In this document: positions 24,454 through 34,477 of the stretch, one piece after another | How positions within the stretch are numbered: the stretch's first letter is position 1 | Layout: every line of letters starts with the position of its first letter | DNA from: Hyaloperonospora brassicae | Taxonomy: Eukaryota > Oomycota > Peronosporomycetes > Peronosporales > Peronosporaceae | Assembly (NCBI GenBank): GCA_947650285.1 | Contig: CANTFL010001488.1 | Span: 124,001-188,000, forward strand | DNA length: 64,000 nucleotides | Reading direction: 5' to 3' | Program-made: the position numbers and the translations under genes | The notes under the pieces: model-generated | What the model saw: the letters and a program-made list of their open reading frames with translations, nothing else | Databases searched by the model: none | Told to the model about the DNA's origin: nothing

Positions 24454-24790
24454 TGAACACAGCACTGCATGACGTCGTCCTGAACGACTGACTCGCTGCA
24501 AGAGACACATACGACGTCCGTGCACGTTTCTCGCGCTCGCGATTGTGTCGATGGACACGCTCACCGGCGCCTCCTCCACGTCAAAAAGTCATGCGACAAT
24601 CTGCATGTGTACACGGCACGTGTTGACTCGTCTATCGGAGCTACAAATCTTCTCTATGAACGACGTCGGGTTGTTTTCTGTGGTCAGCGGTGTGTGTTTT
24701 GCGTGTGTTGAGGTCATGACTGATCGGTCTCGGTATTGGCGATCGTGAGTGGTGTGTGTTTGATGTGGTATGTGCTGTCCTTTTTATGTC

Positions 24791-24872
24791 GTCAGTGTGC
24801 CTGAGCGGTCTAAGGGTGTAGACTCAAGTTCTACTGTGTTCGCACTCGTGGGTTCAAATCCCACCGCTGACA
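24791..24872 (+). tRNA. tRNA-Leu(CAA), array copy 54
   Basis: Haplotype T12/T50 with an extra change, G to T at gene position 27 (canonical position 26, the D-stem/anticodon-stem hinge). Confidence 0.93.
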
Positions 24873-25209
24873 TGAACACAGCACTGCATGACGTCGTCCT
24901 GAACGACTGACTCGCTGCAAGAGACACATACGACGTCCGTGCACGTTTCTCGCGCTCGCGATTGTGTCGATGGACACGCTCACCGGCGCCTCCTCCACGT
25001 CAAAAAGTCATGCGACAATCTGCATGTGTACACGGCACGTGTTGACTCGTCTATCGGAGCTACAAATCTTCTCTATGAACGACGTCGGGTTGTTTTCTGT
25101 GGTCAGCGGTGTGTGTTTTGCGTGTGTTGAGGTCATGACTGATCGGTCTCGGTATTGGCGATCGTGAGTGGTGTGTGTTTGATGTGGTATGTGCTGTCCT
25201 TTTTATGTC

Positions 25210-25291
25210 GTCAGTGTGCCCGAGCGGTCTAAGGGTGTAGACTCAAGTTCTACTGTGTTCGCACTCGTGGGTTCAAATCCCACCGCTGACA
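25210..25291 (+). tRNA. tRNA-Leu(CAA), array copy 55 (last intact)
   Basis: Haplotype C12/T50 with the same hinge G to T change as copy 54. All stems remain paired. Confidence 0.93.
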
Positions 25292-25628
25292 TGAACACAG
25301 CACTGCATGACGTCGTCCTGAACGACTGACTCGCTGCAAGAGACACATACGACGTCCGTGCACGTTTCTCGCGCTCGCGATTGTGTCGATGGACACGCTC
25401 ACCGGCGCCTCCTCCACGTCAAAAAGTCATGCGACAATCTGCATGTGTACACGGCACGTGTTGACTCGTCTATCGGAGCTACAAATCTTCTCTATGAACG
25501 ACGTCGGGTTGTTTTCTGTGGTCAGCGGTGTGTGTTTTGCGTGTGTTGAGGTCATGACTGATCGGTCTCGGTATTGGCGATCGTGAGTGGTGTGTGTTTG
25601 ATGTGGTATGTGCTGTCCTTTTTATGTC

Positions 25629-25697
25629 GTCAGTGTGCCCGAGCGGTCTAAGGGGGTAGTCAAGTTTATGTCGAGCGGTCTTAGGGGGCCACTCGTT
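25629..25697 (+). pseudogene. Collapsed tRNA-Leu debris at the array edge
   Basis: Two truncated copies run together. At 25,629-25,666 the 5' half of the tRNA is followed by GTAGTCAAGTT, which has lost the AC of the anticodon loop and everything after the loop. At 25,665-25,697 a second piece reads TTTATGTC joined directly to GAGCGGTCTTAGGGGG (acceptor 5' strand missing), then CACTCGT from the 3' half. Neither can fold as a tRNA. Retroelement sequence follows. Confidence 0.85.
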
Positions 25698-25699
25698 TG

Positions 25700-26140
25700 A
25701 AAATAATGTCCGATGTGATGAAGACTTTGATATTTACGCTTCTGTGCTTTACGAACTACGCGAAGCAGAATTCCACAAAATCTGCCGCATGGAAATGATG
25801 GAGTCGCCTATACCGAGTGAGAAGAGAGTGTACGATCAGATGGATCAGGGCGACAGCGATCCAGATCATATCTGTGTAGCAGGGAGCGGTCCAGCTTTTC
25901 CTCGTGTTACAGAAGGCGACCGGGCCTCAACGGACAGATGTCGATGGGAGAAAGCGATTATTCGCTCATTATGTTGAAGGATTTGATCGCTAAGACTTCG
26001 ATCCATAACCATTTTGATCCAGATCTCTCTCCAATGGTCGTTGTCTATGCTAGTCAATGGACAGTACCTGCAGCTTTGCTACAAGAACTCGATGAAACGA
26101 CTGCATCGATCGTAGCGCTCGAGAAAACGGAATTTTGACC
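25700..26140 (+). pseudogene. Inverted Ty3/Gypsy fragment: RT end to RNase H start
   Basis: Plus-strand fragment whose translation matches the minus-strand pol of element 2. It has ASVLYELREAEFHKI near 25,735-25,785 (end of reverse transcriptase; element 2 has ASVLYELREADFHEI), then a diverged linker, then VVVYASQWTVPAALLQ near 26,040-26,085, the start of the first RNase H. The frame is broken between them. It lies opposite to the rest of element 1, so an inversion or two separate insertions is implied near 26,140-26,185. Confidence 0.7.
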
Positions 26141-26184
26141 GGCGATTCGCGATTTTTTGGCCCGGCTTCCAATTAAGCGAGTGA

Positions 26185-27355
26185 TACTTGATGACCGAGG
26201 TGATCCACCTTGCGTCGTCCCCAAACGCTTATGGTCAGGCTGATCGAAAACTTTCATTTGTCGCATACACGAAGCAACCCTACTACTCTTTCATACAAAG
26301 CGGCCTACGATGTAGCTAGAACCAAATGTCATCGATGTATGATCTTCGACCTAGCACAGAATGTGTATGACTAGTGTAAGGCTCTCCTTCTGTGAGCACA
26401 TCAATCCGTTTAGACGATTCATAGAGGAGGCTCTGTATCAGCACCGATCTTCAAATAGCCATACAATGCATTTTAGATCAGTCGTTGGTACATCTGCGGA
26501 GCATTCTTTAACCCATACGGCATCCTTAGCCACTCAAACAAGCCTGATGGCGTACTGAATGCGGAAAATAATTCTTGCTCGTTCTGTCATCTCCACGAAC
26601 CAAAACCCGCTTGCCATATCCAGTGAGCAATACCATATCGCTTTGTCCATGTCTTGTAATAGTTCGCTGATCAATGGCATTGGATATATCATCAGCCTTG
26701 CTAAATAATTTACTCTTCGATAGTCTATACACAATCGAATATCCCCGCCATTCTTCTCGATAATCACGACGATCAGCGAAACCCATTATGATGTATAAGG
26801 TCGAATAATCTTGGCTGAGAGCAGTCCTTTGATCAAATTTGCTAATTTTTTACGAAACTTGGGCGCTAATGGCCGTACTCTCTGTGCAATCAGGCTCGCT
26901 ACTTCCACGTCAATACAGCATATCACCCTCCGTGCGGATGGTGGGAGTGCTTTTACCTTGCCAATTAGATAGTGCTTGTTTCTCCAGATTAATTGTCTCA
27001 ATCGTTCTTGGTCATCAGTCAGTGGTAAGTCTGGATTGCCTACCTGAATATCGTCAGCCGTGACTTCGGCAGTAGGCGTAACAATATCAGGCAATATCGC
27101 CATGTGCTGATCCACATCTTCGGCGTACAGTTCTCCACTTTCGTGACGATAGGTAGAGACGTCCGGCTTTCTCGCGATGTGGTCATCCTCCGGACATGGC
27201 TTTTCGTGACGATAAGTAGAGACGTCCGGCTTTCTCGCGATGTGGTCATCCTCCGGACATGGCTTTTCGTCCATCGTTACATCTGGTGAAGGTCCGGTCT
27301 CTTTTTTTCGACTGAACGCCTGCCCCGTCGGTCTTCGTTTATTCGTGAATCGCAT
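26185..27355 (-). pseudogene. Element 1 reverse transcriptase, N-terminal and palm fragment
   Basis: Minus-strand Ty3/Gypsy reverse transcriptase. The stretch at 26786-27355 carries the pre-RT linker and the segment that positions the polymerase (APKFRKKLANLIKGLL). The stretch at 26534-26767 has the fingers/palm motif IRLCIDYRRVN and the MPLISELLQDMDKA helix. After that the frame is lost, though DNA similarity to element 2 continues to about 26,185 (CCTTGCGTCGTCCCCAAA on the plus strand). The YxDD catalytic region is badly decayed. RT would copy the element RNA into DNA in cytoplasmic particles; this copy is dead. Confidence 0.8.
27141..27266. repeat. 63-bp tandem duplication inside element 1 pol
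   Basis: Two adjacent 63-bp copies beginning TCGTGACGAT at 27,141 and 27,204, differing at one base. The length keeps the frame, so the encoded 21-residue segment (containing CPEDDHIARKPDVSTY) is repeated exactly in the pre-RT linker. Confidence 0.95.
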
Positions 27356-27484
27356 TCACCACAGGCAGTACGCTTGTAGATCCATGATCCACTTGTAGAT
27401 CATCGATCACGTCACACGGTCCGTCATGCAATTGATCGGTATTCCTGTCCTTAGTCGTTTCACCTCCTTCCACTGGCTCCTCGG

Positions 27485-28330
27485 CTACTCGATCGTCTCT
27501 TTCCTTCTTCTCGATCGTGTTAGCGACACGTGTAACAACTTTCTCGTCTCGGATCGGGATGTCAGTTGATCCAATATTCTCTTCCCGTCGTCGTAAAATA
27601 TCTTCAGCGTAGGGTATGGTGGGTGATCCACAAGCGTACCGGCGTATTCGGGTGGCAGTTCTTCCTCTTTTCTGTCGTTGCTTAAGATGCTAGAGTCTGC
27701 CACTCTTCGTACCGTCGCGATCCAACCGAGACGTATCCTGGGTATCGAGGCACCATATTGGCATCCATAATCCAACCAAAAACCGGTCCACGATCGAGGG
27801 TAAATTCTGTATCGCTGAGATTTGTCAGATGAAAGTTCTAGATCCGATCCATCCCGTTGGTCACGGTGGGTACCCATGTTGGATGGCACCTCACCCACAT
27901 CTCGGCGTTAAACTGGGTATTGCCGATCCTTATATCTGTCGATCTACCGACCGGTAAAGCTGCATGCTGTTCTGGGATCACGATAGGCTTCATGGAAAAT
28001 TTGTACAGAGTTCTGCGTCCTGCTAGATGAGTCCTCACTTAATCCGGCAATACCAGCGCCCCATCAGCTAAATCCAGACGTATACCTGCGGGTACCATGA
28101 AATCTGTACCCAAGATCGCTTCTTGACCGACTTGATTACCCACCGACAAATCAAAATAGTACACCAGCTATCCATTTAGGGTGATCTTGATCTTGGTACG
28201 TCCTTCGGTCATGTACATGTTTTCGCCTATCCCCACACACTCCTATTTTTGATTCTCGTCGTTGACACATCTTACCTTACTAGCAAAGGCAGTGTCCATG
28301 ATCGAGATCTCAGCTCCCGAGTCAAGTAGC
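27485..28330 (-). pseudogene. Element 1 aspartic protease region
   Basis: Retropepsin-like segment of pol. The catalytic DSG triad is complementary to 28,315-28,323 within the context MLLDSGAEISIMD, as expected for the aspartic protease that cuts Gag-Pol. The downstream frame is split between stretches at 27838-28038 and 27485-27898, so it is not functional. Confidence 0.65.
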
Positions 28331-28596
28331 ATTGTGGCATATTCGTTGTTCATCTTCCCAGCCACTTTAGCTTGCTTGGAAATTTTCCTGGTGTGTGGTA
28401 TTTCCAATATCCCCTTGACTTGCCCGGCGCTAAGAAAAGTTCCATCTTGGTGGGCAATCGGGCGTACTTGTCATGTCTCTTAACACTCGAAATGGAACGC
28501 AGACAGTTCGAAGAATTACATGTATTATGTAGATCATCCTGCTTGTCATCGCTTTCGTCGAATAACTTCCTCTCCACAAACCCATATATGCAGAGC

Positions 28597-29375
28597 CTAG
28601 AACGCTCGGCTCGTACCATATTCCATCCTGGCGAGCGTCCTATTAAGCATATTCTCGGCTTGTTCCTGTGACATCCCTGCATGCTTGGTTGAGAAATACC
28701 ATTGGCGGGTCATGTAAAAAAACTGTTTCATCAGGCACTTTCCTTCGTCGTGGATGTTCTTGCATACGAAACACACGTAGTAGCACTTTTCCGCAGGACG
28801 ACCTTTACGTCCGCACTTCTGACACGTAAGTTGCTTACAACACCCGCGATTGTCATGTCTCTTCGACCCACCGTGCGTACACGCAGATTGAAGCTTTCCA
28901 CGACCTTTGTGCCTCTCTTGATCAAATCTCTCATTTTGGACGATCGGGTCTCCTGGCTTCTGAGCGCGATCCGCAGCTGCAGCCATGTACACGTTTCGTC
29001 GATCCGATTCATTATTCGATCCGCTAGAGTCAACTTCTGATCCACTGCTCTCGCTTTCTACGTGGACCGCTCTCACAGCCCGGGATGGTTTGGCTCAACA
29101 CTCGGGCTGCCTGTAACGTAACACGATGTCGAAACTTGCTCGAGCCCATAGAGGAGCGAGATTCTCGGACTTTCGAATTCTCGCATTCTTGAAGCGTTTC
29201 TTCCAGATTGTCTGCATCTCCAAGGCGTAATATTGTCGATATTCTCGCCAGCTCGCGATCGTCTAGAATATCAATGCAATGATTAACAAGTTAATTGCGG
29301 ATATCAGACGATCTATCTCGAATCGAGATCTTCTCCCGGATCGCATCCACATTCAGACGGTACACGTACTCCAAT
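28597..29375 (-). pseudogene. Element 1 gag, zinc-knuckle part, N-terminus deleted
   Basis: The stretch at 28597-29076 has a serine/acid-rich linker and then cysteine-rich knuckles: CTHGGSKRHDNRGC, CQKCGRKGRPAEKC and CFVCKNIHDEGKC. These are decayed relatives of retroelement nucleic-acid-binding knuckles. Similarity to element 2 gag continues to about 29,375 and then jumps to sequence equivalent to 42,228, so about 1.6 kb of gag including its start codon has been deleted. Confidence 0.75.
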
Positions 29376-30075
29376 GAAGTATTGTAGTGGAGTGGCAATC
29401 GCTCTTTTGAGGAGTCGATCCCAACTCTTCACTGGCGCCCGGACGACCGACTGACGGAGGGGGTACTCCGATTACGTGTTCTTGATGGCCTTTCTCACCT
29501 TGTGTACCCGTCGGTGGGGCGGGTTGCACTCTTCCAGGTGGACTTGTGTCAATCGAAAACTTGACCGTGTTTGCGATGGGGTCGAGGTTCGATCACGGTG
29601 TGGAAATCTTCACACCACGATAGGGGTTGGTGTGATCACGTCGAATTTGTCACGCGATCACTTGTATGCTTGTGGGGTGCTCGATATGAGTCACCCTGAT
29701 CTGTAACAGATCGCCTTGCCCAAATGTAGACCTTGATTCGCGAGCCTTCTGACCACTTGAGCCGCCTCGCAATCTTGGGTCCTCAACCACAAAGGGTTTC
29801 ATGCGTCCAGTCGCAGTTGGGGTGTTGTTTGTGAGATCTTGATCCCTGACCAAAACTTTCCAGGGATATCACTTGATTATAGTATGTAGACCTTTCCTTG
29901 ACGTCAGGTGGCCAGTGATCCACCCGGAGGAGAAGTCGACACGTGTACTTTGAAGCAAATTGAACTCTGTTTAATGTTAACCAATCAAACCCAACAGCTC
30001 TTTTGCCTATCCCCATGTCTTGGACATCGTTTGCCACATTTCTCTCTCTCTAGACGGTAGCGATCTTGTACTTGC

Positions 30076-30425
30076 GTGGCCAACACCTGATATGCTCGTC
30101 TGATCGAGATCACATACCTGATCAATGATCCTGATCGCGATCGCTTCCTGATCGCGGATCACATGGTGTGCTCCACACCAGCTTGATCGCGATCACTTAC
30201 CTGATCAATGATCCCGATCTCGATCGCTTCCTGATCGCAATCACCTTGCTGATCGCGGATCGCATGGTGTGCTCCACACCAACTTGATCGCGATCACTTA
30301 CCTGATCACTGATCACGATCGTGATCGCATACCTGATCACTGATCACGATCTCGATCACTAATCACGATCTCGATCGCCATCTTGATTGCGATTGCCTTG
30401 CTGATCGCGGTTCCCTTCTTGATCG
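30076..30425. repeat. GATC-rich satellite-like stretch in element 1
   Basis: Repeated blocks built from TGATCGCGATC, CTGATCAATGATC and CGATCTCGATC; GATC occurs every 6-12 bp. A 35-bp block around ATGGTGTGCTCCACACCA occurs twice (about 30,160 and 30,265). Confidence 0.85.
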
Positions 30426-30603
30426 ACTGATCGACAACGTTACCTTCCGCCTCATACCTTGATCCAAAATTTGCAGGACCCAACTTGCCGGATCTGAGAT
30501 CCATTTTAGTATGACTTTTCAATGGACGCGATCTGACCAGATGTGGGACCGGGCAGGCAACCGTAAACTAGCTCGGACATAACGTGAATGCGATCAGTTC
30601 CTC

Positions 30604-30629
30604 TAAAGCGAATTTCCACATTCGCTTTA
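30604..30629. repeat. Perfect hairpin at the outer end of element 1
   Basis: TAAAGCGAAT and its exact reverse complement ATTCGCTTTA separated by TTCCAC: a 10-bp stem with a 6-nt loop. The equivalent site in element 2 is 43,366-43,391 with one mismatch. Confidence 0.85.
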
Positions 30630-30725
30630 CACAAGTCGTCCCCTGCGCCGTTAGTTGCCACACAGTGTCGACCTGACTGCGCACTTAGCTTTTTGCTTGG
30701 TCAGTCCCTCGTTTTTGCTTACGCC

Positions 30726-33330
30726 ATGTCGACGACAAAACCTTCTGGTATACCTTCTTCTCCCGATTCGGGCGAGTCTTCTCTTGGTCTTGGTCAGGTG
30801 ACGCACGTCCGAGATCTCAATGGGTCGTACGCCGGGTCGTACCTGCTTCTTCCCAGTACCAAGATGACGACCGCTGCGTACGTTGATCGACCGACCATGG
30901 TCGGCATGGTCGCCGCTCTTTACGATCGCTTGGAGAGCTACGAGGAGATTGTGAGGCGGTATGGCTCCCTTGAAGATGCCCTGAAGGAAGAGAAGCACCG
31001 CGGCGATCGCCTGGAGCAGGAGTTGAACCAGTTGCGTGAATTCGGGATCCAGTTGCGCGGATATGTCAAGCATCGGATCGATCGTTTTTTTATCCACTTT
31101 TCAGAAGGCCCTTCAGCGCAGCAAAGAATACGAAGGCGTCTTGAACAAGAAGGAGGATAGGGTGGCAAGATTTCACGACTTGTAGAACGAGATTTGGCGC
31201 TTGAAGACTTCCCCGTCCGAAGCTGTATCTTCTGACCCAGACAAGAGTCGGCGTGGCCAGACTGCGGTTCGTACGTCTCTCGAGAAGCAGTATCGTCAAG
31301 ATATCAGCTCGATTCACCAAAAGTCGTAATTCGAGGTTTCGCAGCTCGAATCGATCCGGGCTCTCCGGGACGACGACACGAAGAAGTACCAGGGCGCCTC
31401 TACTCGCGGTCATTAGAGGATAGCCGATCTCGATAAACAAATCGCGTCATTCTCTACGCTGAGTTATCAACATGGCGCGGAGATCACGGATCAGAAGCGC
31501 GAACTGGATCGACTGCGCAAGGTGATGGCGGATTCACACTCCGAAGCTGTGCGTCTTCAACGTAAGATCTAGGACGGGGAACATGCTCGTGATGTCGCGA
31601 TCGCCGATCGTGATCTCGCTTTAGCTGATCGAGACCAACTTCGAGCTCATCTGGATCAGCTAGCATCTGGTCGTCCGTGTGCTACAGCGTCAGTTCCAGC
31701 TTCTTCGGAAAGAAAGCGTAACCAGAGCGACAGTAACCAGGGTTTCCCGTCCAAGCGCTCTCGGGTTTCAGGAGACTCCTCTCCTCTGAACCCGACCAGG
31801 ACTTCGACTCGATCTGCTCGATCAAAGTCTTCCGATGGGCCTGTGCGATCATCTCCATCCACGCGATCAGCTGATGCGGTGTGGAAGGATGCTTTTAAGC
31901 CACGGGACAAGATCCAGCAATCGGGCAATCCTGCATCGCGTACCAAGCCAACTAAGCCCACTTCGTCCCCGCTCGACCCGGACCACGCGATTAACTAGGT
32001 CGGCTTCGGCGGACAATTACGCACAATAAGCTGAGTCGCTGCGAACGGTCGATCCTTCCAAGTCTACTGCATCCGCACCGGTAGCAGCCCCCGCACGATT
32101 GGCTTCTCACGAGAAGTCAGCTGGGCCAACGCGATCACCTACACCTAAACGATCGGTATTGTCCAAGCGTTCACCCGGGGCATGCCCATAAATTCCCCTG
32201 CTAATCCTCCTCCGGTTCAGGTAGCTCCAGTGATCTCCACGAAGACGTCGCAAGAGGAGATGGAAAGTCGAGCGAATCCGGAGAATTAGTTTTCTTCGTC
32301 ATCAGACTTGAGCGATTCGTCCCATGCTTCGAGGGATGCCATTCGCGCCGCGCTATCTGGGTCGAGATCTACTTCCCGCATACAAGCTTTGACTTCTGCT
32401 AAATCTTCCAGACTTGATCGACCTGCATTCACGATCGTCATCGAAGAATACAGCTCCAACTCCCGATCTTCTTCTCCAGCTCCATCGACGACTCCCAAGA
32501 AATCCAAGGTATCCAAGATCGATCTTCTGGGCGAGCCGTCGAGCGATATGTCTGGCAGTTTCAGCATGTCCAGTGATGATCGCGAGGACTTGAACAATCT
32601 GTTGTCTCCCGGTCAATATATCGCGCTGCCAGCGACTCGTGTACCGCGCGATCAGTAGACCCCTGGCTACAGCTGTCGAGTTCCCCGGTCAACTTTTCTA
32701 TCAATCCCCTGGTCGTCGCGTAGAGTCAGCTATACCAGTGTCGCTGAGCTGGAAGTGGAGTTTATGGTCAAATATTTCTCCAAGCCGAAATTCTTGTCGT
32801 TCCCCGCGTACAAAACAACAAGGCCGTCGGCACTCCGGGCTGATTAATGGACTCCCTACTTGTTTTTTTCAGCGCAGATCACGTCTCTCTACAGCCAAGA
32901 ACCAACGAAAATTCTCGATTAACCTATCGAGCCGATCTCCTTTCCAGTGACTGGGTTCAAGGAGTTGGTTGAAACGTATCGCGCGTTTGAATATCGTCAT
33001 CGACAGGCTCTATGGGAACCGACTCATGTTCTCCCCATTTCCAGTCGGCAGAGCTAGTCTGATCCGGGATTGGCCGAGTTTTGTGAAGATCGCCGGCAAC
33101 GCCGATCGCGATCGGGACCTCGTTGAAAAACTGTACTCGCCTTATCCTTCAAGGGATGATCGACTGGCATTGCGACTTGGACATTCGGTTGGACCCCTTC
33201 TTTTTACACTTCCCGGCCTCATCAGAGAAAATATTGTGGTGCCTTGGTTTACGATTTAAGACGACCAAGATTCCAAACTTGATCACTGTCTTGTCGCTAG
33301 CTGACTTAGCCGAGCCGTGACGTAACCAGT
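30726..33330 (+). pseudogene. Decayed plus-strand coiled-coil gene of unknown family
   Basis: A good ATG frame runs 30,726-31,160 (144 codons). It has a Ser/Pro-rich start (residues 1-20), then a charged heptad-like coiled coil (DALKEEKHRGDRLEQELNQL). Coding character continues after the stop through several frames. More coiled coil lies up to about 31,670 and a Ser/Arg/Pro-rich stretch at 31,690-32,270. Another open frame covers 32,308-32,658, and a last segment with GFKELVETYRAFEYRH lies near 32,950-33,000. Many frameshifts and stops make it a pseudogene. It lies opposite to elements 1 and 2 and could be the gag-like gene of another transposon or a captured host gene. The family was not recognised. 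Confidence 0.45.
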
Positions 33331-33399
33331 ATCCGTCCGCGATCGCAAAACATCCTGATTTTTCGATCACCCGTATGTCTGGCAAACTCTTCCCTTGTT

Positions 33400-33800
33400 A
33401 ATCGTCCAAGACTTGTCAGTCTCTTCGTTAAATATCAATTTTCTCTTTCGCTATGATCCTCGAAATCCATTGTTAAAATCGTCTCCATGATTCTTCTTCT
33501 CTTTAATCATGCTCGATCAGGTCACTCTCCGTCCATTTCGCTCGCGATCAAGGATCCACCGATCTGATTACCTCGATCAGATCCACTGATGCTGAATACT
33601 GGAGATCAGTAATACTGCTAGACGTTCACCTGAGCGATCACGTCGGTGAACCTTCGATTGCTATACTCACAACAACTACCGCCTTTTCACCTTCCCATAC
33701 AGCATTCCTGTATGTGACCTCAAGTACGCGACCTGAACCTTACTCACCCGTATTCCCCTCTTCATGAGACTACATCACTTCAAACCGATTCTTCCGCACA
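33400..33800. other. Non-coding, GATC-rich sequence
   Basis: No open frame of note. Probably the 3' untranslated part of element 2. It does not resemble the LTR-like block at 42,228-43,392, so a 3' LTR is not seen here. Confidence 0.4.
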
Positions 33801-33803
33801 CGA

Positions 33804-34477
33804 TCACGATCCCATTCTTGTATCAACGATCCACAGTTCAAGTCGGCTTCGTCCACCCACGACGGATCCCCATATCTTTTCTAATAGACTTTGAATTGTC
33901 GGTGCACCCTGCCATAACGCGTCCGCCGTCCTGATCGCATGTACGCTATTCTCTCCACTTCGAACTCGTCTTCTGACAGATTCCTTACCCAACTGTCTTC
34001 TGGTGATAAAGCTTCGTCAAAGTCAACTCGATCCGCTCCGCTTATTATCAGTTGTTTCATCGGTCGATCCGGAAACAGTCGTACGAGTTTCAGCTTCGAC
34101 ACGTGAACCACTGGAAAGAATTGGTAGGTCGTACCTGCTATTTTCAATCTCACCTCGTGATACCCGCACTTGTCGATCACTCGGAACGGTCCGTGCCACA
34201 TATATGCCAATTTCCGAGCGTACCCCTCCTTCATGCGATCCAAAAATAGCCAGACTCGCGATCCGCTGCATATTTCCAGCAGATCGCGATCCTGATTATG
34301 CTGATCAGAGCGATCTTGTATTGCTTCCTTCTGTCGACTGGTCACCGTCGCTCTCGCCCGTTGATAATGGCGTTGTATACCAAACCGCCATCGTCTTAGA
34401 TCTCGATCTCGCGACGCGGTACTCTCTAGAGGTAACGTGGCTTTCAACGTTGATCGGGGGTTCGAATTGTGGATCAA
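33804..34477 (-). pseudogene. Element 2 integrase C-terminus with chromodomain-like tail
   Basis: The stretch 33881-34477 contains the integrase C-terminal motif GPFRVIDKCGYHEVRL (the usual GPY/F module), then PVVHVSKLKL, an acidic linker, and the start of a chromodomain (EFEVERI). A TAG complementary to 33,881-33,883 interrupts the chromodomain near its aromatic cage. The rest (GDPSWVDEADL) is readable downstream only after a frame change. In chromoviruses this module tethers integration to marked chromatin. Confidence 0.75.

Larger units (their letters stand above)
2467..25697 (+). repeat. 419-bp tandem array of tRNA-Leu(CAA) units
   Basis: Head-to-tail repeat of 419 bp: an 82-bp tRNA gene plus a 337-bp spacer. 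Fifty-five intact tRNA genes are present. The period is exact from 5,098 to 25,629; earlier there is one 420-bp step (an extra T near 3,309, between copies 2 and 3) and one 418-bp step (a GT lost and G gained near 4,640). Unit homology starts at about 2,467 in mid-spacer and ends in collapsed tRNA debris at 25,629-25,697. Spacers differ at about ten recurring sites, for example GAACGACTGA or GAACGACCGA, CTTCTC or CTTGTC, and ATGACTG or ATGAGTG. The variants are reassorted among units, which implies unequal exchange or gene conversion. The last 15 spacers share an almost uniform sequence marked by TGCATGTGTAC in place of TGCACGTGTAC. Confidence 0.98.
29376..30630 (-). mobile_element. LTR/5'-leader block of element 1
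   Basis: About 1.2 kb nearly identical to 42,228-43,392 (same motif order; few substitutions up to about 30,060, then copy-number differences in a GATC-rich stretch). It sits on the 5' side of a minus-strand gag in both elements, so it is probably a 5' LTR with leader. The right ends of the two copies diverge just after CGCTTTAC, marking the outer boundary. No matching 3' copy is in the window. Confidence 0.65.

Noticed and set aside
2732..25586. Recurrent 63-, 67- and 91-codon open frames in each 419-bp unit
   Set aside because: They recur only because the unit recurs. Overlapping frames are open at once, the 91-codon frame runs through the tRNA, and variants change amino acids or remove stops freely. 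No sign of coding constraint.
2467..25697. CRISPR array or 5S rRNA-type cluster
   Set aside because: The 419-bp unit has no short repeat/spacer pattern, and the conserved core folds as tRNA-Leu with A and B boxes, not as 5S rRNA.
27104..27289. Plus-strand frame with a repeated RDVRLSRDVV motif
   Set aside because: Antisense of the 63-bp duplication in element 1 pol.
29433..29446. TGGCGCCCGGACGA as a primer-binding site (also near 994 and 42,275)
   Set aside because: It resembles a tRNA-Lys-type primer site, but it is on the strand opposite to gag and pol, varies between copies (TGGTGCCC, TGGCTCCC), and no plus-strand internal region follows.
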